The notes under the pieces are model-generated. The model worked only from the letters and a program-made list of their open reading frames with translations. It was not told the DNA's origin and did no database searches. From a bacterium (GTDB taxonomy: Bacteria; Zhuqueibacterota; Zhuqueibacteria; Thermofontimicrobiales; Thermofontimicrobiaceae): a stretch of DNA of 12,453 bases. Below are positions 1-6,879 of this stretch, in pieces (positions within the stretch are counted from its first letter, which is position 1; each line of letters starts with the position of its first letter). The stretch spans positions 1-12,453 of the forward strand of contig JALOPY010000019.1 in assembly GCA_025453735.1 (NCBI GenBank), written 5' to 3'. The position numbers and the translations under genes are program-made.

Positions 1-2
1 AT

Positions 3-587
3 CGAAAGGATAAGCTGGTGATCCGAAAGGTCCCATCGAAAATTGCTAATAAGTTGATTTGCAGAGTGACCGGGGTGAAGCTTCACGATACGGGCTGCTC
101 ACTGAAGGTCTTTCGCTCCGAGATTATTAAACGCATCAATCTCTATGGCGAGCTGCATCGGTTTATTCCGGCGCTGGCAAAAATCGAAGGGGCAAGAATT
201 ACAGAAATGGTAGTCGATCACCATGAGAGAAAATTTGGTAAATCAAAATACAATATCACCCGAACATTTCGGGTGATTGTCGATCTCATGGCGATGAATC
301 TGTTCATCAGGTATTTAAAAACTCCGCTACGATTTTTTGGGAAAATTGGCTCGCTTTTCATCGGTTTTGGATTGCTTTCGATTTTGTGGATGCTGTATCG
401 GATTTACCTTTTTAATAAACCATTAATCGATATTAATGTTTTATTGATTTCTTTGTTCTTATTCATGGCGACTGGCGTGCAATTTTTTGTCTGGGGACTG
501 CTGGCAGATTTGATTGTCAGAACCGGGAAGCGCAAGAGCGTTTATTTGACCGAGGCGCCGCTGAATGGCAAAGGAGCCAAGCTATAA
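3..587 (+). CDS. Family 2 glycosyltransferase, polyprenyl-phosphate type, C-terminal part (5' end outside window)
   Basis: This is the C-terminal ~194 residues of a GT2 enzyme of the dolichol/undecaprenyl-phosphate sugar synthase type, which moves a sugar from a nucleotide donor to a polyprenyl phosphate at the cytoplasmic face. The reading frame is open to the left edge. The GTG at 18 is therefore not the true start, because Arg-Lys-Asp-Lys-Leu before it continues the family sequence. Visible family features are an Asp-Thr-Gly-Cys segment (visible residues 29-32), a Phe-Ile-Pro block (~54-56) and the HHERKFGKSKY motif (~73-83) near the active site. Two hydrophobic spans at about 108-129 and 138-163 form the usual C-terminal membrane anchor. 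The nucleotide-binding half and any DXD motif lie outside the window. The next gene is a diverged paralogue. Family assignment is firm; the sugar is unknown. Confidence 0.9.
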   Translation, partial: RKDKLVIRKVPSKIANKLICRVTGVKLHDTGCSLKVFRSEIIKRINLYGELHRFIPALAKIEGARITEMVVDHHERKFGKSKYNITRTFRVIVDLMAMNLFIRYLKTPLRFFGKIGSLFIGFGLLSILWMLYRIYLFNKPLIDINVLLISLFLFMATGVQFFVWGLLADLIVRTGKRKSVYLTEAPLNGKGAKL

Positions 588-628
588 TAATTTACTCAAC
601 ACACCAGTCACGAAGCGAACACTAAGAT

Positions 629-668
629 CACAAAGAAAAAATTATGATTATATTAATCTTTCTTTGTG
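629..668. repeat. Imperfect palindromic intergenic repeat
   Basis: In the 178-base gap between the first two GT2 genes, CACAAAGAAA (629-638) is the exact reverse complement of TTTCTTTGTG (659-668), with a 20-base AT-rich loop. Weaker complementarity continues outward: the left flank has AAGA next to the arm and the right flank has TCTT, offset by a one-base bulge. There is no GC-rich stem followed by a T run, so it is not a convincing intrinsic terminator. It looks like a dispersed intergenic repeat. The rest of the gap (669-771) is AT-rich and must hold any promoter of the next gene, but I see no well-spaced -35/-10 pair. Confidence 0.6.
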
Positions 669-771
669 TCTTTATTCTTTCTTGGTGCCTTTGCGTTTGA
701 AGATTTTTTTGTCAAAAAAACAAAGAGTTTATTTGTAATATTATAGATTAAACTATATTGAAGAGATGGAT

Positions 772-1782
772 ATGAGCGAGTTAGAACGAGTGATAAATTT
801 ATCGGAAAAGATTTTACATCGAACAGAGCAGGCGTCGCCAGCGGGTTCAACGGAAATGTCACTTTCGGTGATTGTGTCATTTTACAACCTCGAACAAAAT
901 GTTGATGAATATTTTCATTTGTTAAAATCAACGCTGGATTCACTGAATGAATCGTATGAGATCATTTTAATTGACGATAATAGTCAGGATGGAACTTATC
1001 CAAACCTCTTGAAAATTGCCCAAGAACAAAGCCATGTCAAATTGATTAAAATGCGGTCGCGCTTTGGTGAAGCTTCAGCATTTGAAGCGGGATTTAAATT
1101 ATCAATGGGGAAGAAGATCATTTTCTATACAACACGAGTGCGTCCTGACGCCAGGGATTTGCCGAAGTTGCTGGCAAAATTGGACCAGGGCTACGATCTG
1201 GTGATTGGCTGGCGCTCGCCGCGACAGGATAGCCTGCTGAATCGCTTCATCTCCCATACCTTTAATTTGATTACCAAGATGATTTCTGGTTTGAAACTGA
1301 AAGATATCAATAGCGGCATTCTGGCGATGAATCGTGACGTGCTGGAAAATATCCAGATTTATGGGGGACTGAATCAATTCATCCCGCTGCTGGCAAAGAA
1401 ACAAGGCTACAAGATTACCGAAGAAAAGATCGCCCAGTTGCCTGGCCAATTTCGGCAATCGAGATCGATCAGCGAATACCTCCAACGAAGTCTCGATATT
1501 TTGACGGTCATCTTTCTGACGAAATATTCAAAGAAGCCAATTCACTTCCTCGGATTTGTGGGTGGCATCCTGACCCTTTTTGGCGGCATCATTGATCTCT
1601 ATTTATTCTTTTATCGAATTTTGGGCTATGGCTCGATTGCAGGGAGACCGCTGCTACTATTGGGCGCGCTATCGCTGGTCATTGGCATTCAAATGATTGC
1701 CATGGGATTAATTGGGGAGATGATTATTTTCACCCATGCCGGGGATATAAAAGAATATAATATTGAAACTATTATTGAATAA
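772..1782 (+). CDS. Family 2 glycosyltransferase paralogue with degenerate catalytic motifs
   Basis: A 336-residue GT2-fold protein, the usual length for polyprenyl-phosphate glycosyltransferases with a C-terminal anchor. The fold signature is present: a SVIVSFYN strand near residues 32-39 and an IDDNSQDGT donor-site block near 67-75. Two hydrophobic spans lie at ~258-284 and ~294-318. Aligned without gaps to the family, however, the metal-binding Asp-X-Asp is replaced by Thr-Thr-Arg (residues 120-122, bases 1129-1137). The His-His-X-Arg...GKSKY motif kept in the preceding gene has become QLPGQFRQSRS (222-232). It may therefore be non-catalytic, or act differently from its neighbours. The Phe-Ile-Pro and Asn-Gln block near 201-205 still resembles gene 1, suggesting duplication. 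An ATG at 766 is in frame, but GAAGAG at 760-765 is correctly spaced only for the ATG at 772. Confidence 0.88.
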   Translation: MSELERVINLSEKILHRTEQASPAGSTEMSLSVIVSFYNLEQNVDEYFHLLKSTLDSLNESYEIILIDDNSQDGTYPNLLKIAQEQSHVKLIKMRSRFGEASAFEAGFKLSMGKKIIFYTTRVRPDARDLPKLLAKLDQGYDLVIGWRSPRQDSLLNRFISHTFNLITKMISGLKLKDINSGILAMNRDVLENIQIYGGLNQFIPLLAKKQGYKITEEKIAQLPGQFRQSRSISEYLQRSLDILTVIFLTKYSKKPIHFLGFVGGILTLFGGIIDLYLFFYRILGYGSIAGRPLLLLGALSLVIGIQMIAMGLIGEMIIFTHAGDIKEYNIETIIE

Positions 1783-1816
1783 AATATTTTAATTTTTAAT
1801 TCGACTTAGGAATGAA

Positions 1817-1906
1817 ATTTGAAGAAATTGGAGTGCATTCCCTTTATGGAATGCACTGATGTATCGGGGCGGAGCATAAAGGCACCGCGCTCCCGTGATT
1901 TCAAAT
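1817..1906. repeat. Nested inverted-repeat element (outer 7-bp pair, two inner hairpins)
   Basis: In the 186-base gap before the third GT2 gene, a perfect 10-bp hairpin pairs 1832-1841 (AGTGCATTCC) with 1848-1857 across a 6-base loop. A second, smaller hairpin pairs GGAGC (1871-1875) with GCTCC (1889-1893). Both are enclosed by complementary 7-mers ATTTGAA (1817-1823) and TTCAAAT (1900-1906). Together they can fold as a three-way junction. The segment is also more GC-rich than its AT-rich surroundings. No T tract follows the hairpins, so a simple terminator is unlikely. It may be a dispersed palindromic element or a structured leader. The family is not recognised. Confidence 0.55.
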
Positions 1907-1968
1907 CTGATTAAACACGGTTTAAATCACATCAAAAAAATCAATCGAAGAGAAATTTACAAAAAATT

Positions 1969-2940
1969 ATGAAAAAGCTTATCATCCAGATACCATGCTA
2001 CAATGAAGAAAAAACGCTGCCAATCACATTGCGGGCGATTCCCCGCTCTATTCGGGGCGTTGATAAAGTTGAGATATTGATCATCGATGATGGGAGCACG
2101 GATCGCACCGTTGCAGTGGCGCGAGAAAATGGGGCAGATCATATTGTCAAGTTGACTAATAACAAAGGACTTGCTGAAGGATTTCTGACAGGCCTGGATG
2201 CCTGCCTGCGATTGGATGCAGATATCATTGTGAATACCGATGGCGATAATCAATACAACGGCGCGGATATTGAAAAATTGATCGAGCCGATTGTAAAAGG
2301 CAAGGCTGATATCGTTGTTGGCAATCGGCAGGTGGACAATATTGAGCACTTCAGTCTCCTGAAAAAGAAGCTTCAGCATCTCGGTAGTTGGGTCGTGCGC
2401 CAGGTTTCTGGAACCGATATCCCGGACACAACGAGTGGATTTCGCGCATTCAGTCGTGACGCGGCGTTGAAACTAAATGTCGTTTCCAAATTTTCCTATA
2501 CGCTGGAAACCATCATCCAGGCAGGGAAGAAAAATATCGCGATTACCCACGTGCCGGTTGGGACGAATTCCAAGATGCGAGAATCGCGACTATTCAAAAG
2601 CACCTACAGCTATATCAAACGCTCGCTGGCAACGATCATCCGCATTTACACAATGTACGAACCGATTAAAACATTTTTCTTGATTGGAGGTTTAATCTTT
2701 TCAGGAGGATTGATTTTATCATTACGATACCTCTACTTTTATCTGTTTACACCGTTCGGCGGACAAGGGCATATTCAGTCGGTAATTTTGGCAGCAGTCC
2801 TTTTTATCGTTGGGTTCCAGGTGATGGTTATCGGATTATTATCTGACGTCATTGCTGCCAATCGTCGGTTGCTGGAAGATACGCTTTATCGGGTGAAGAA
2901 ACTGGAATTGAATGGGAATAAAAATGCGAGTGGAAATTAG
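1969..2940 (+). CDS. Family 2 glycosyltransferase, membrane-anchored, catalytic motifs intact
   Basis: A 323-residue GT2 protein of the DPM1/polyprenyl-phosphate glycosyltransferase-like group. Visible landmarks are IPCYNEE (residues 8-14), IDDGSTD (39-45), the metal-binding block TDGDNQY (90-96, Asp91-X-Asp93) and DTTSGFRAF (153-161). An Arg-Glu-Ser-Arg segment (204-207) precedes the membrane part, where two hydrophobic helices at ~235-260 and ~270-295 anchor the protein. It probably charges a polyprenyl phosphate with one sugar, using a nucleotide-sugar donor; which sugar cannot be told. The start is the ATG followed at once by a Lys-Lys-Leu-Ile strand. The upstream GAAGAG (1947-1952) is 16 bases away, so the ribosome site is weak. 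The stop codon lies inside an 8-bp tandem repeat, so the hydrophilic Asn-rich C-terminal tail may have been altered by that repeat. Confidence 0.92.
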   Translation: MKKLIIQIPCYNEEKTLPITLRAIPRSIRGVDKVEILIIDDGSTDRTVAVARENGADHIVKLTNNKGLAEGFLTGLDACLRLDADIIVNTDGDNQYNGADIEKLIEPIVKGKADIVVGNRQVDNIEHFSLLKKKLQHLGSWVVRQVSGTDIPDTTSGFRAFSRDAALKLNVVSKFSYTLETIIQAGKKNIAITHVPVGTNSKMRESRLFKSTYSYIKRSLATIIRIYTMYEPIKTFFLIGGLIFSGGLILSLRYLYFYLFTPFGGQGHIQSVILAAVLFIVGFQVMVIGLLSDVIAANRRLLEDTLYRVKKLELNGNKNASGN

Positions 2941-2965
2941 TTAATTAGGAAATTAGGTAATTGGG
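2934..2965. repeat. Tandem array of four 8-bp units (WAATTAGG-like)
   Basis: Four consecutive octamers, AAATTAGT, TAATTAGG, AAATTAGG and TAATTGGG, run without gaps. The first includes the TAG stop of the upstream GT2 gene (2938-2940). A second, different period-8 array follows after 29 bases. The spacer carries a small GATGT/ACATC hairpin (2979-2983 with 2987-2991). The function is unknown; replication slippage is one possible origin. Confidence 0.65.
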
Positions 2966-2994
2966 ATTTTTGAGAACTGATGTGAGACATCCTT

Positions 2995-3026
2995 ACTTAA
3001 CGACGCAACCTCTTAACCACTCAACC
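2995..3026. repeat. Tandem array of four 8-bp units (ACTYAACC-like)
   Basis: Four consecutive octamers, ACTTAACG, ACGCAACC, TCTTAACC and ACTCAACC, end 7 bases before the AGGAG ribosome site (3034-3038) of the dehydratase gene. The array has the same period and copy number as the WAATTAGG-like array just upstream, but the two unit sequences are neither the same nor reverse complements. The arrays occupy most of the 104-base gap, leaving little room for a conventional promoter. Confidence 0.6.
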
Positions 3027-3044
3027 AATGATCAGGAGCAATGA

Positions 3045-4034
3045 ATGAATTGGAAGAATCAGAAAATATTAGTCACTGGCGGCGCAGGATTTATTGGCAG
3101 CCATCTGACAGAAAAATTAGTCGAGCTTGGCGCGAAAGTAAAAGTTTTGGTGCATTATAATTCACGAAATAGTTGGGGGCATCTTGAATATGTTGCTCCG
3201 GACATTCTCCGGCAAATCGAAATATTTCAAGGCGATGTCCAGGATCCTTTTTCGGTACAAAAAGCAGTTGCAGGATGCACTGTCGTTTTTCACCTGGCGT
3301 CACTTATTGCCATCCCATATTCGTATGTCGCGCCGGCGTCATACGTGGAAACAAATGTGAAGGGGACGCTGAATGTCATGGAAGCATGTCTGAAAGCGGA
3401 TGTCACGCGGATCATTCATACATCCACCAGCGAAACGTACGGAACAGCAATCTACGCGCCAATCGACGAGAAACATCCATTGCAAGGGCAATCACCCTAT
3501 TCAGCCAGCAAAATCGGAGCAGATAAAATTGTCGAAAGCTATTTTCGTTCGTTCGATCTGCCCGTATCCACGTTAAGACCGTTTAATACATTCGGACCAC
3601 GCCAATCAGCCCGGGCGGTCATCCCGACAATTATCAGTCAGGCATTGAATTCAAATGTAATTGTATTGGGATCACTCGATCCCGTGCGGGATTTGACTTA
3701 TGTGAAAGATACGGTGCAGGGATTTATCAAGATGGCAGAATCGGAGCGAGTGATTGGTGAAGTGATTAATATTGGCAATGGCAAAGGGATAACCATTGGT
3801 GATCTGGCAGAACACATCATTTCGCTGTTTAATAAAAATATTGAAATCCGAACCGAAGCAAAACGAGTCCGACCCGAAAAAAGTGAAGTGATGAAGCTGA
3901 TCTGCGATAATTCCAAAGCCGAGGCGTTCATGGATTGGCAACCCACTTACACGCTAAAGCAAGGATTGAACGAGACCGTCGAATTTATCGAGACGCATCT
4001 GGATCACTATAAACCCGAGATTTATAATTTGTAG
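3045..4034 (+). CDS. legB: NAD-dependent nucleotide-sugar 4,6-dehydratase, LegB-like (extended SDR)
   Basis: A 329-residue extended short-chain dehydrogenase, cytoplasmic, predicted to make a 4-keto-6-deoxy nucleotide sugar. The Rossmann nucleotide-binding motif TGGAGFIG is at residues 11-18, with Gly-Asp-Val at 64-66. The active-site Ser/Thr region STSETYG is at 127-133 and Tyr152-XXX-Lys156 follows. Stretches such as VHYNSRNSWG (36-45), IAIPYSYVAP (88-97) and RPFNTFGPRQSA (178-189) are what I recognise from LegB, the GDP-GlcNAc 4,6-dehydratase of legionaminic acid synthesis. The Asp expected in the classical Thr-Asp-Glu dehydratase triad is Ser129 here, which I recall as usual for LegB. AGGAG at 3034-3038 fixes the start with 6-base spacing. 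The nucleotidyltransferase follows after 16 bases, as in LegB cassettes. No nonulosonate synthase genes are in the window, so the end product may differ. Family assignment is strong; the substrate nucleotide is inferred. Confidence 0.9.
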   Translation: MNWKNQKILVTGGAGFIGSHLTEKLVELGAKVKVLVHYNSRNSWGHLEYVAPDILRQIEIFQGDVQDPFSVQKAVAGCTVVFHLASLIAIPYSYVAPASYVETNVKGTLNVMEACLKADVTRIIHTSTSETYGTAIYAPIDEKHPLQGQSPYSASKIGADKIVESYFRSFDLPVSTLRPFNTFGPRQSARAVIPTIISQALNSNVIVLGSLDPVRDLTYVKDTVQGFIKMAESERVIGEVINIGNGKGITIGDLAEHIISLFNKNIEIRTEAKRVRPEKSEVMKLICDNSKAEAFMDWQPTYTLKQGLNETVEFIETHLDHYKPEIYNL

Positions 4035-4050
4035 ATTGAGGAACTAAATT

Positions 4051-4752
4051 ATGCAAGCGATTATATTAGCCGGGGGCAAGGGAACCAGGCTTCGTCCTTA
4101 CACGACAATCTTCCCCAAGCCTTTGATGCCGATCGATGATATGCCAATTCTGGAGATCGTCATCCGACAATTAAAAAAATCCGGATTTAAAAAAATTACA
4201 ATAGCAGTGGGACATCTGGCTGAGCTGATCGAGGCGTTTTTTGGCGATGGCAGAAAATGGGGGGTCGAAATTACTTATTCGAGGGAAGATGTTCCGCTGG
4301 GAACAGTGGGACCATTGGCTCTCATTAATGATCTGGATGAAAATTTTCTGGTCATGAATGGCGACGTATTGACGGATATAAAATATTGTGACATGTATGA
4401 TTTTCATCTCCAGCGCAGCGCTGCCACAACAATTGCAATGTACGATAAAAAAGTGGAAATCAATCTGGGCATTATCAAGGCGAATGATAATCAAGAAATC
4501 TATGACTATGTCGAAAAACCGACATTACTCCACCAGGTGAGCATGGGGATTTACATTTTCAATAAGAGAATTATGAGCTACATTCCCCAGGGCAAATATT
4601 TTGATCTGCCAACGCTGGTGTTGACATTGATTCAAGCGAAAGAAAGGGTGCTTGGGTATCATTTCACGGGCTATTGGCGAGATATCGGACGTCAGGAAGA
4701 TTATGCCCAGGTCATCGAAGAATTTGATAAAATCAAATCCAGTCTCTATTAA
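4051..4752 (+). CDS. Sugar-1-phosphate nucleotidyltransferase
   Basis: A 233-residue cytoplasmic nucleotidyltransferase of the RmlA/ManC-type fold that activates a hexose-1-phosphate with an NTP. The signature LAGGKGTRLRP lies at residues 6-16 and the Pro-Lys-Pro-Leu motif at 22-25. The metal-binding NGD is at 103-105, Glu-Lys-Pro at 155-157, and the C-terminal WRDIGRQEDY at 209-218. There is no left-handed beta-helix acyltransferase extension, so it is a single-domain enzyme. GAGGA (4038-4042) sits 8 bases before the ATG. Its position directly after the LegB-like gene suggests that it supplies the dehydratase substrate. By analogy with PtmE in Campylobacter this could be GDP-GlcNAc, but base and sugar specificity cannot be read from the sequence. 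Confidence 0.92.
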   Translation: MQAIILAGGKGTRLRPYTTIFPKPLMPIDDMPILEIVIRQLKKSGFKKITIAVGHLAELIEAFFGDGRKWGVEITYSREDVPLGTVGPLALINDLDENFLVMNGDVLTDIKYCDMYDFHLQRSAATTIAMYDKKVEINLGIIKANDNQEIYDYVEKPTLLHQVSMGIYIFNKRIMSYIPQGKYFDLPTLVLTLIQAKERVLGYHFTGYWRDIGRQEDYAQVIEEFDKIKSSLY

Positions 4753-4774
4753 AAGGTCGGATCCAACAATCGTC

Positions 4775-5779
4775 ATGAAAAAAAAATATGTAAGTCGAAT
4801 CATAAATATTTCATCCTTTATATTCATCGCGATCGGTCTTTTCCTGCTGTTTCGGAATGGAGACTGGAGCAAGATCGTGTTTATCAAGGACAATGTCAAC
4901 TATTGGGGAATAATCGCGGTCATATTGATTGGAGTGTTTTGCCAATTCATGGTTGTTTTCCGATGGTACCTTTTGCTCATTCCGATTAAGAGCGACATCA
5001 AATTGGGCTCGATCTGCCGGATTGCGATTAGCGCCATCCTGCTAAATCATGTCGCACCAGGCAAAGTAGGCTATCCAACCAAAGCCTATTTTTTGAAAAA
5101 ATCGGAAGATATCCCCATCTCCAGTTCAGTGCCTTCCCTGTTCGCAGAATTAATTTTGGATTATGCTGTGACAACTGCTCTTTTTCTATTCGCCGTTATA
5201 GGAGGCGGATATGCGAAAGATGTGATACGACTGTTATCAGGCTATTTTGATTTTCGATATCTCTGGTTTTTTCCCATCATAATTGGTGTATTCCTTATTG
5301 TAGGAATAACATTGAAGCAACGGATTCAATCTTCCAATATCTCAAAAAATTTGATCACAGCGATCCGTCAAACAAAAAAAAGACTTGACATTTTGCTCTG
5401 GGTTGTTTTAATTACCATAATTTATTTAGTGATCTGGTTTATCAGTGACTACATCCTGGTAAAAAGTCTTGGCTATGAGCTTCCATTATTTTTTGTGATA
5501 TTTGCTGGAGCATTCACCAATATTGTCGTTATTTTAGCGCCTTTGCCTGGCGGTCTGGGCGTTCGTGAAATTTCCAGTGCGTATCTTTATAAAATATTTT
5601 TCAACCTGGGTGAAGTGGCGCTGGTCATGATTTTATTAAGCAGGCTATTTACATTTATCACGCTATTTATTCTTTATTTTGGCGATTGGATAATGAGACT
5701 GGTAACCTCCAATAAAAATGTGATGCAACGTGTAACGAAGCCAGAACTGACTGGCGATATTTCAAAAGAAACGATTTGA
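4775..5779 (+). CDS. UPF0104 / lysylphosphatidylglycerol synthase transmembrane-domain protein
   Basis: A 334-residue integral membrane protein with about eight hydrophobic spans (roughly 11-27, 46-68, 76-92, 128-145, 162-180, 206-228, 236-256 and 282-304). Two conserved segments of this family are present: APGKVGYPTKAYFL (94-107) and the loop PLPGGLGVRE (256-265). It is the stand-alone membrane domain, without the aminoacyltransferase domain of MprF. Such proteins are common in glycan clusters, and a lipid-flipping role is an inference. The reading frame is open upstream to 4652, inside the preceding gene. I chose the ATG at 4775 because earlier starts would overlap that gene by about 100 bases and add a hydrophilic stretch without family character. 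The nearest AGG is 18 bases upstream, so the ribosome site is weak and translation may be coupled to the gene before it. Confidence 0.87.
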   Translation: MKKKYVSRIINISSFIFIAIGLFLLFRNGDWSKIVFIKDNVNYWGIIAVILIGVFCQFMVVFRWYLLLIPIKSDIKLGSICRIAISAILLNHVAPGKVGYPTKAYFLKKSEDIPISSSVPSLFAELILDYAVTTALFLFAVIGGGYAKDVIRLLSGYFDFRYLWFFPIIIGVFLIVGITLKQRIQSSNISKNLITAIRQTKKRLDILLWVVLITIIYLVIWFISDYILVKSLGYELPLFFVIFAGAFTNIVVILAPLPGGLGVREISSAYLYKIFFNLGEVALVMILLSRLFTFITLFILYFGDWIMRLVTSNKNVMQRVTKPELTGDISKETI

Positions 5780-5781
5780 GT

Positions 5782-6870
5782 ATGAGACTGGCGCTGATTG
5801 ACGAATGTTACCAGGTACAAGGGTATGGTGGAATTTCATCCTGGACGAAACGATTAACGGATTATTATAAAGAACAAGGTGTATCACACCAGATTTTTTC
5901 ATATTCCAACGGCTTGAAAACGCGGGTGCCGAATTTCATCAAGCTGTTTCCCAATTTGCGAGAGATGACGATCTATCCCTATCTCGGCTGGCGTTACTTG
6001 CCGCGAATCGAGCAAGAATTCGATGTCATCCATTTTTCGACGGCGTATTCGATGGCGTTGCATTCGCCCAAAGTGCCGTCCGTCATTTCCGTGCACTACA
6101 TCCCGTCCCGGCAGAATGCAATTTACAAACGTCTGCTATCATTCAAGTATAAGCTGCTCTTCAATCCCATCGTTCATCACTGGTTTCGCCAGTTGGAACG
6201 AATGGCGTATCCCAGAGCGGATCGGATCATTGTCTGCAAAGAAGAGTTCAAACAGTACCTGGTGGAGAATTACGCGGTTGCTCCGGAGAAAGTTCGGATC
6301 ATCAAATATGGGCTTGATGCTTCCCAATTTTCACCAGAATGGGATTGGCAGAAAAAAGATCGAATGGTCCTGTTTGTGGGGCGAGGTTCCCTCGGAAAAG
6401 GCTTTGATACATTGGTCGATGCGGCGCCCAGAATTAATGGAAATATCGTCGCGGTCGCTTCAAGGATTCCGAAATTTTGTTGGGAAAAGATCCGGAAACT
6501 GACGAACTTTCAAGTTGTGACCGGAATCCCTTCGGAGCAATTGGTTGATCTTTACAAAAAGGCGGCAGTATTCGTGATGCCGTCACTTTCTGAGGGAAGT
6601 CCCATCACGACATTGGAGGCAATGGCTTGTGGTCTGCCCGTTGCTGCCACACAAGAAGGCGGTGGCGGGTATATCGAAGACGGGATCAATGGCTGCATTT
6701 TCCCTGTTCGCGATCCCGAAAGTCTCGCACATAAAGTGAATTATCTTTTCGATCATCCTGAAATTGCGCGGGAATTTGGACAGATCAATCGAGAACGAGT
6801 TGAACAACATTTTACATTACCTGTGATTGCGGAGCAGGTATTAAACGAATATTCAGAAATAACCAGTTGA
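5782..6870 (+). CDS. Family 4 glycosyltransferase
   Basis: A 362-residue retaining GT4 (GT-B fold) enzyme, soluble or peripherally membrane-bound in the cytoplasm. The N-terminal acceptor domain begins MRLALID and has a glycine-rich loop GYGGIS (14-19). The C-terminal donor domain starts near residue 193 with FVGRGSLGKG (198-206 region, Arg201 and Lys206 as expected). It carries the E-X7-E motif with Glu271 and Glu279, followed by the Gly-Leu-Pro-Val-Ala strand and a glycine-rich loop (293-296). The upstream stop codon (5777-5779) is only 2 bases away, indicating translational coupling. A TTG at 5776 is in frame and overlaps the upstream stop; I prefer the ATG at 5782 because family members begin at this strand. 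Sugar and acceptor are unknown. Confidence 0.92.
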   Translation: MRLALIDECYQVQGYGGISSWTKRLTDYYKEQGVSHQIFSYSNGLKTRVPNFIKLFPNLREMTIYPYLGWRYLPRIEQEFDVIHFSTAYSMALHSPKVPSVISVHYIPSRQNAIYKRLLSFKYKLLFNPIVHHWFRQLERMAYPRADRIIVCKEEFKQYLVENYAVAPEKVRIIKYGLDASQFSPEWDWQKKDRMVLFVGRGSLGKGFDTLVDAAPRINGNIVAVASRIPKFCWEKIRKLTNFQVVTGIPSEQLVDLYKKAAVFVMPSLSEGSPITTLEAMACGLPVAATQEGGGGYIEDGINGCIFPVRDPESLAHKVNYLFDHPEIAREFGQINRERVEQHFTLPVIAEQVLNEYSEITS

Positions 6871-6879
6871 GGGAGAAGA

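Noticed and set aside
653..943. Minus-strand open frame of 96 codons
   Set aside because: It overlaps the GT2 gene at 772 and the palindromic gap, shows no family features and is best read as an antisense shadow.
1102..1485. Minus-strand open frame of 127 codons, and similar ones at 1957-2379, 4171-4494, 4525-4899 and 7909-8175
   Set aside because: All lie opposite strongly supported + strand genes and have no recognisable domain or convincing ribosome site.
1832..1857. Perfect hairpin considered as an intrinsic terminator
   Set aside because: No run of T follows the stem, and the same strand continues with co-directional genes.
4652..4774. Longer N-terminus for the UPF0104 protein
   Set aside because: It would overlap the nucleotidyltransferase gene by about 100 bases and encodes a segment that does not resemble the family; the ATG at 4775 begins a typical basic-then-hydrophobic start.
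5776..5781. TTG start for the first GT4 gene
   Set aside because: In frame, but it adds only two residues before a typical ATG-led first beta strand; not excluded.
6023..6502. Plus-strand open frame of 159 codons inside the GT4 gene
   Set aside because: It is out of frame with a clear GT4 coding sequence and its translation (rich in Arg, Ser and Trp) looks like an off-frame product.
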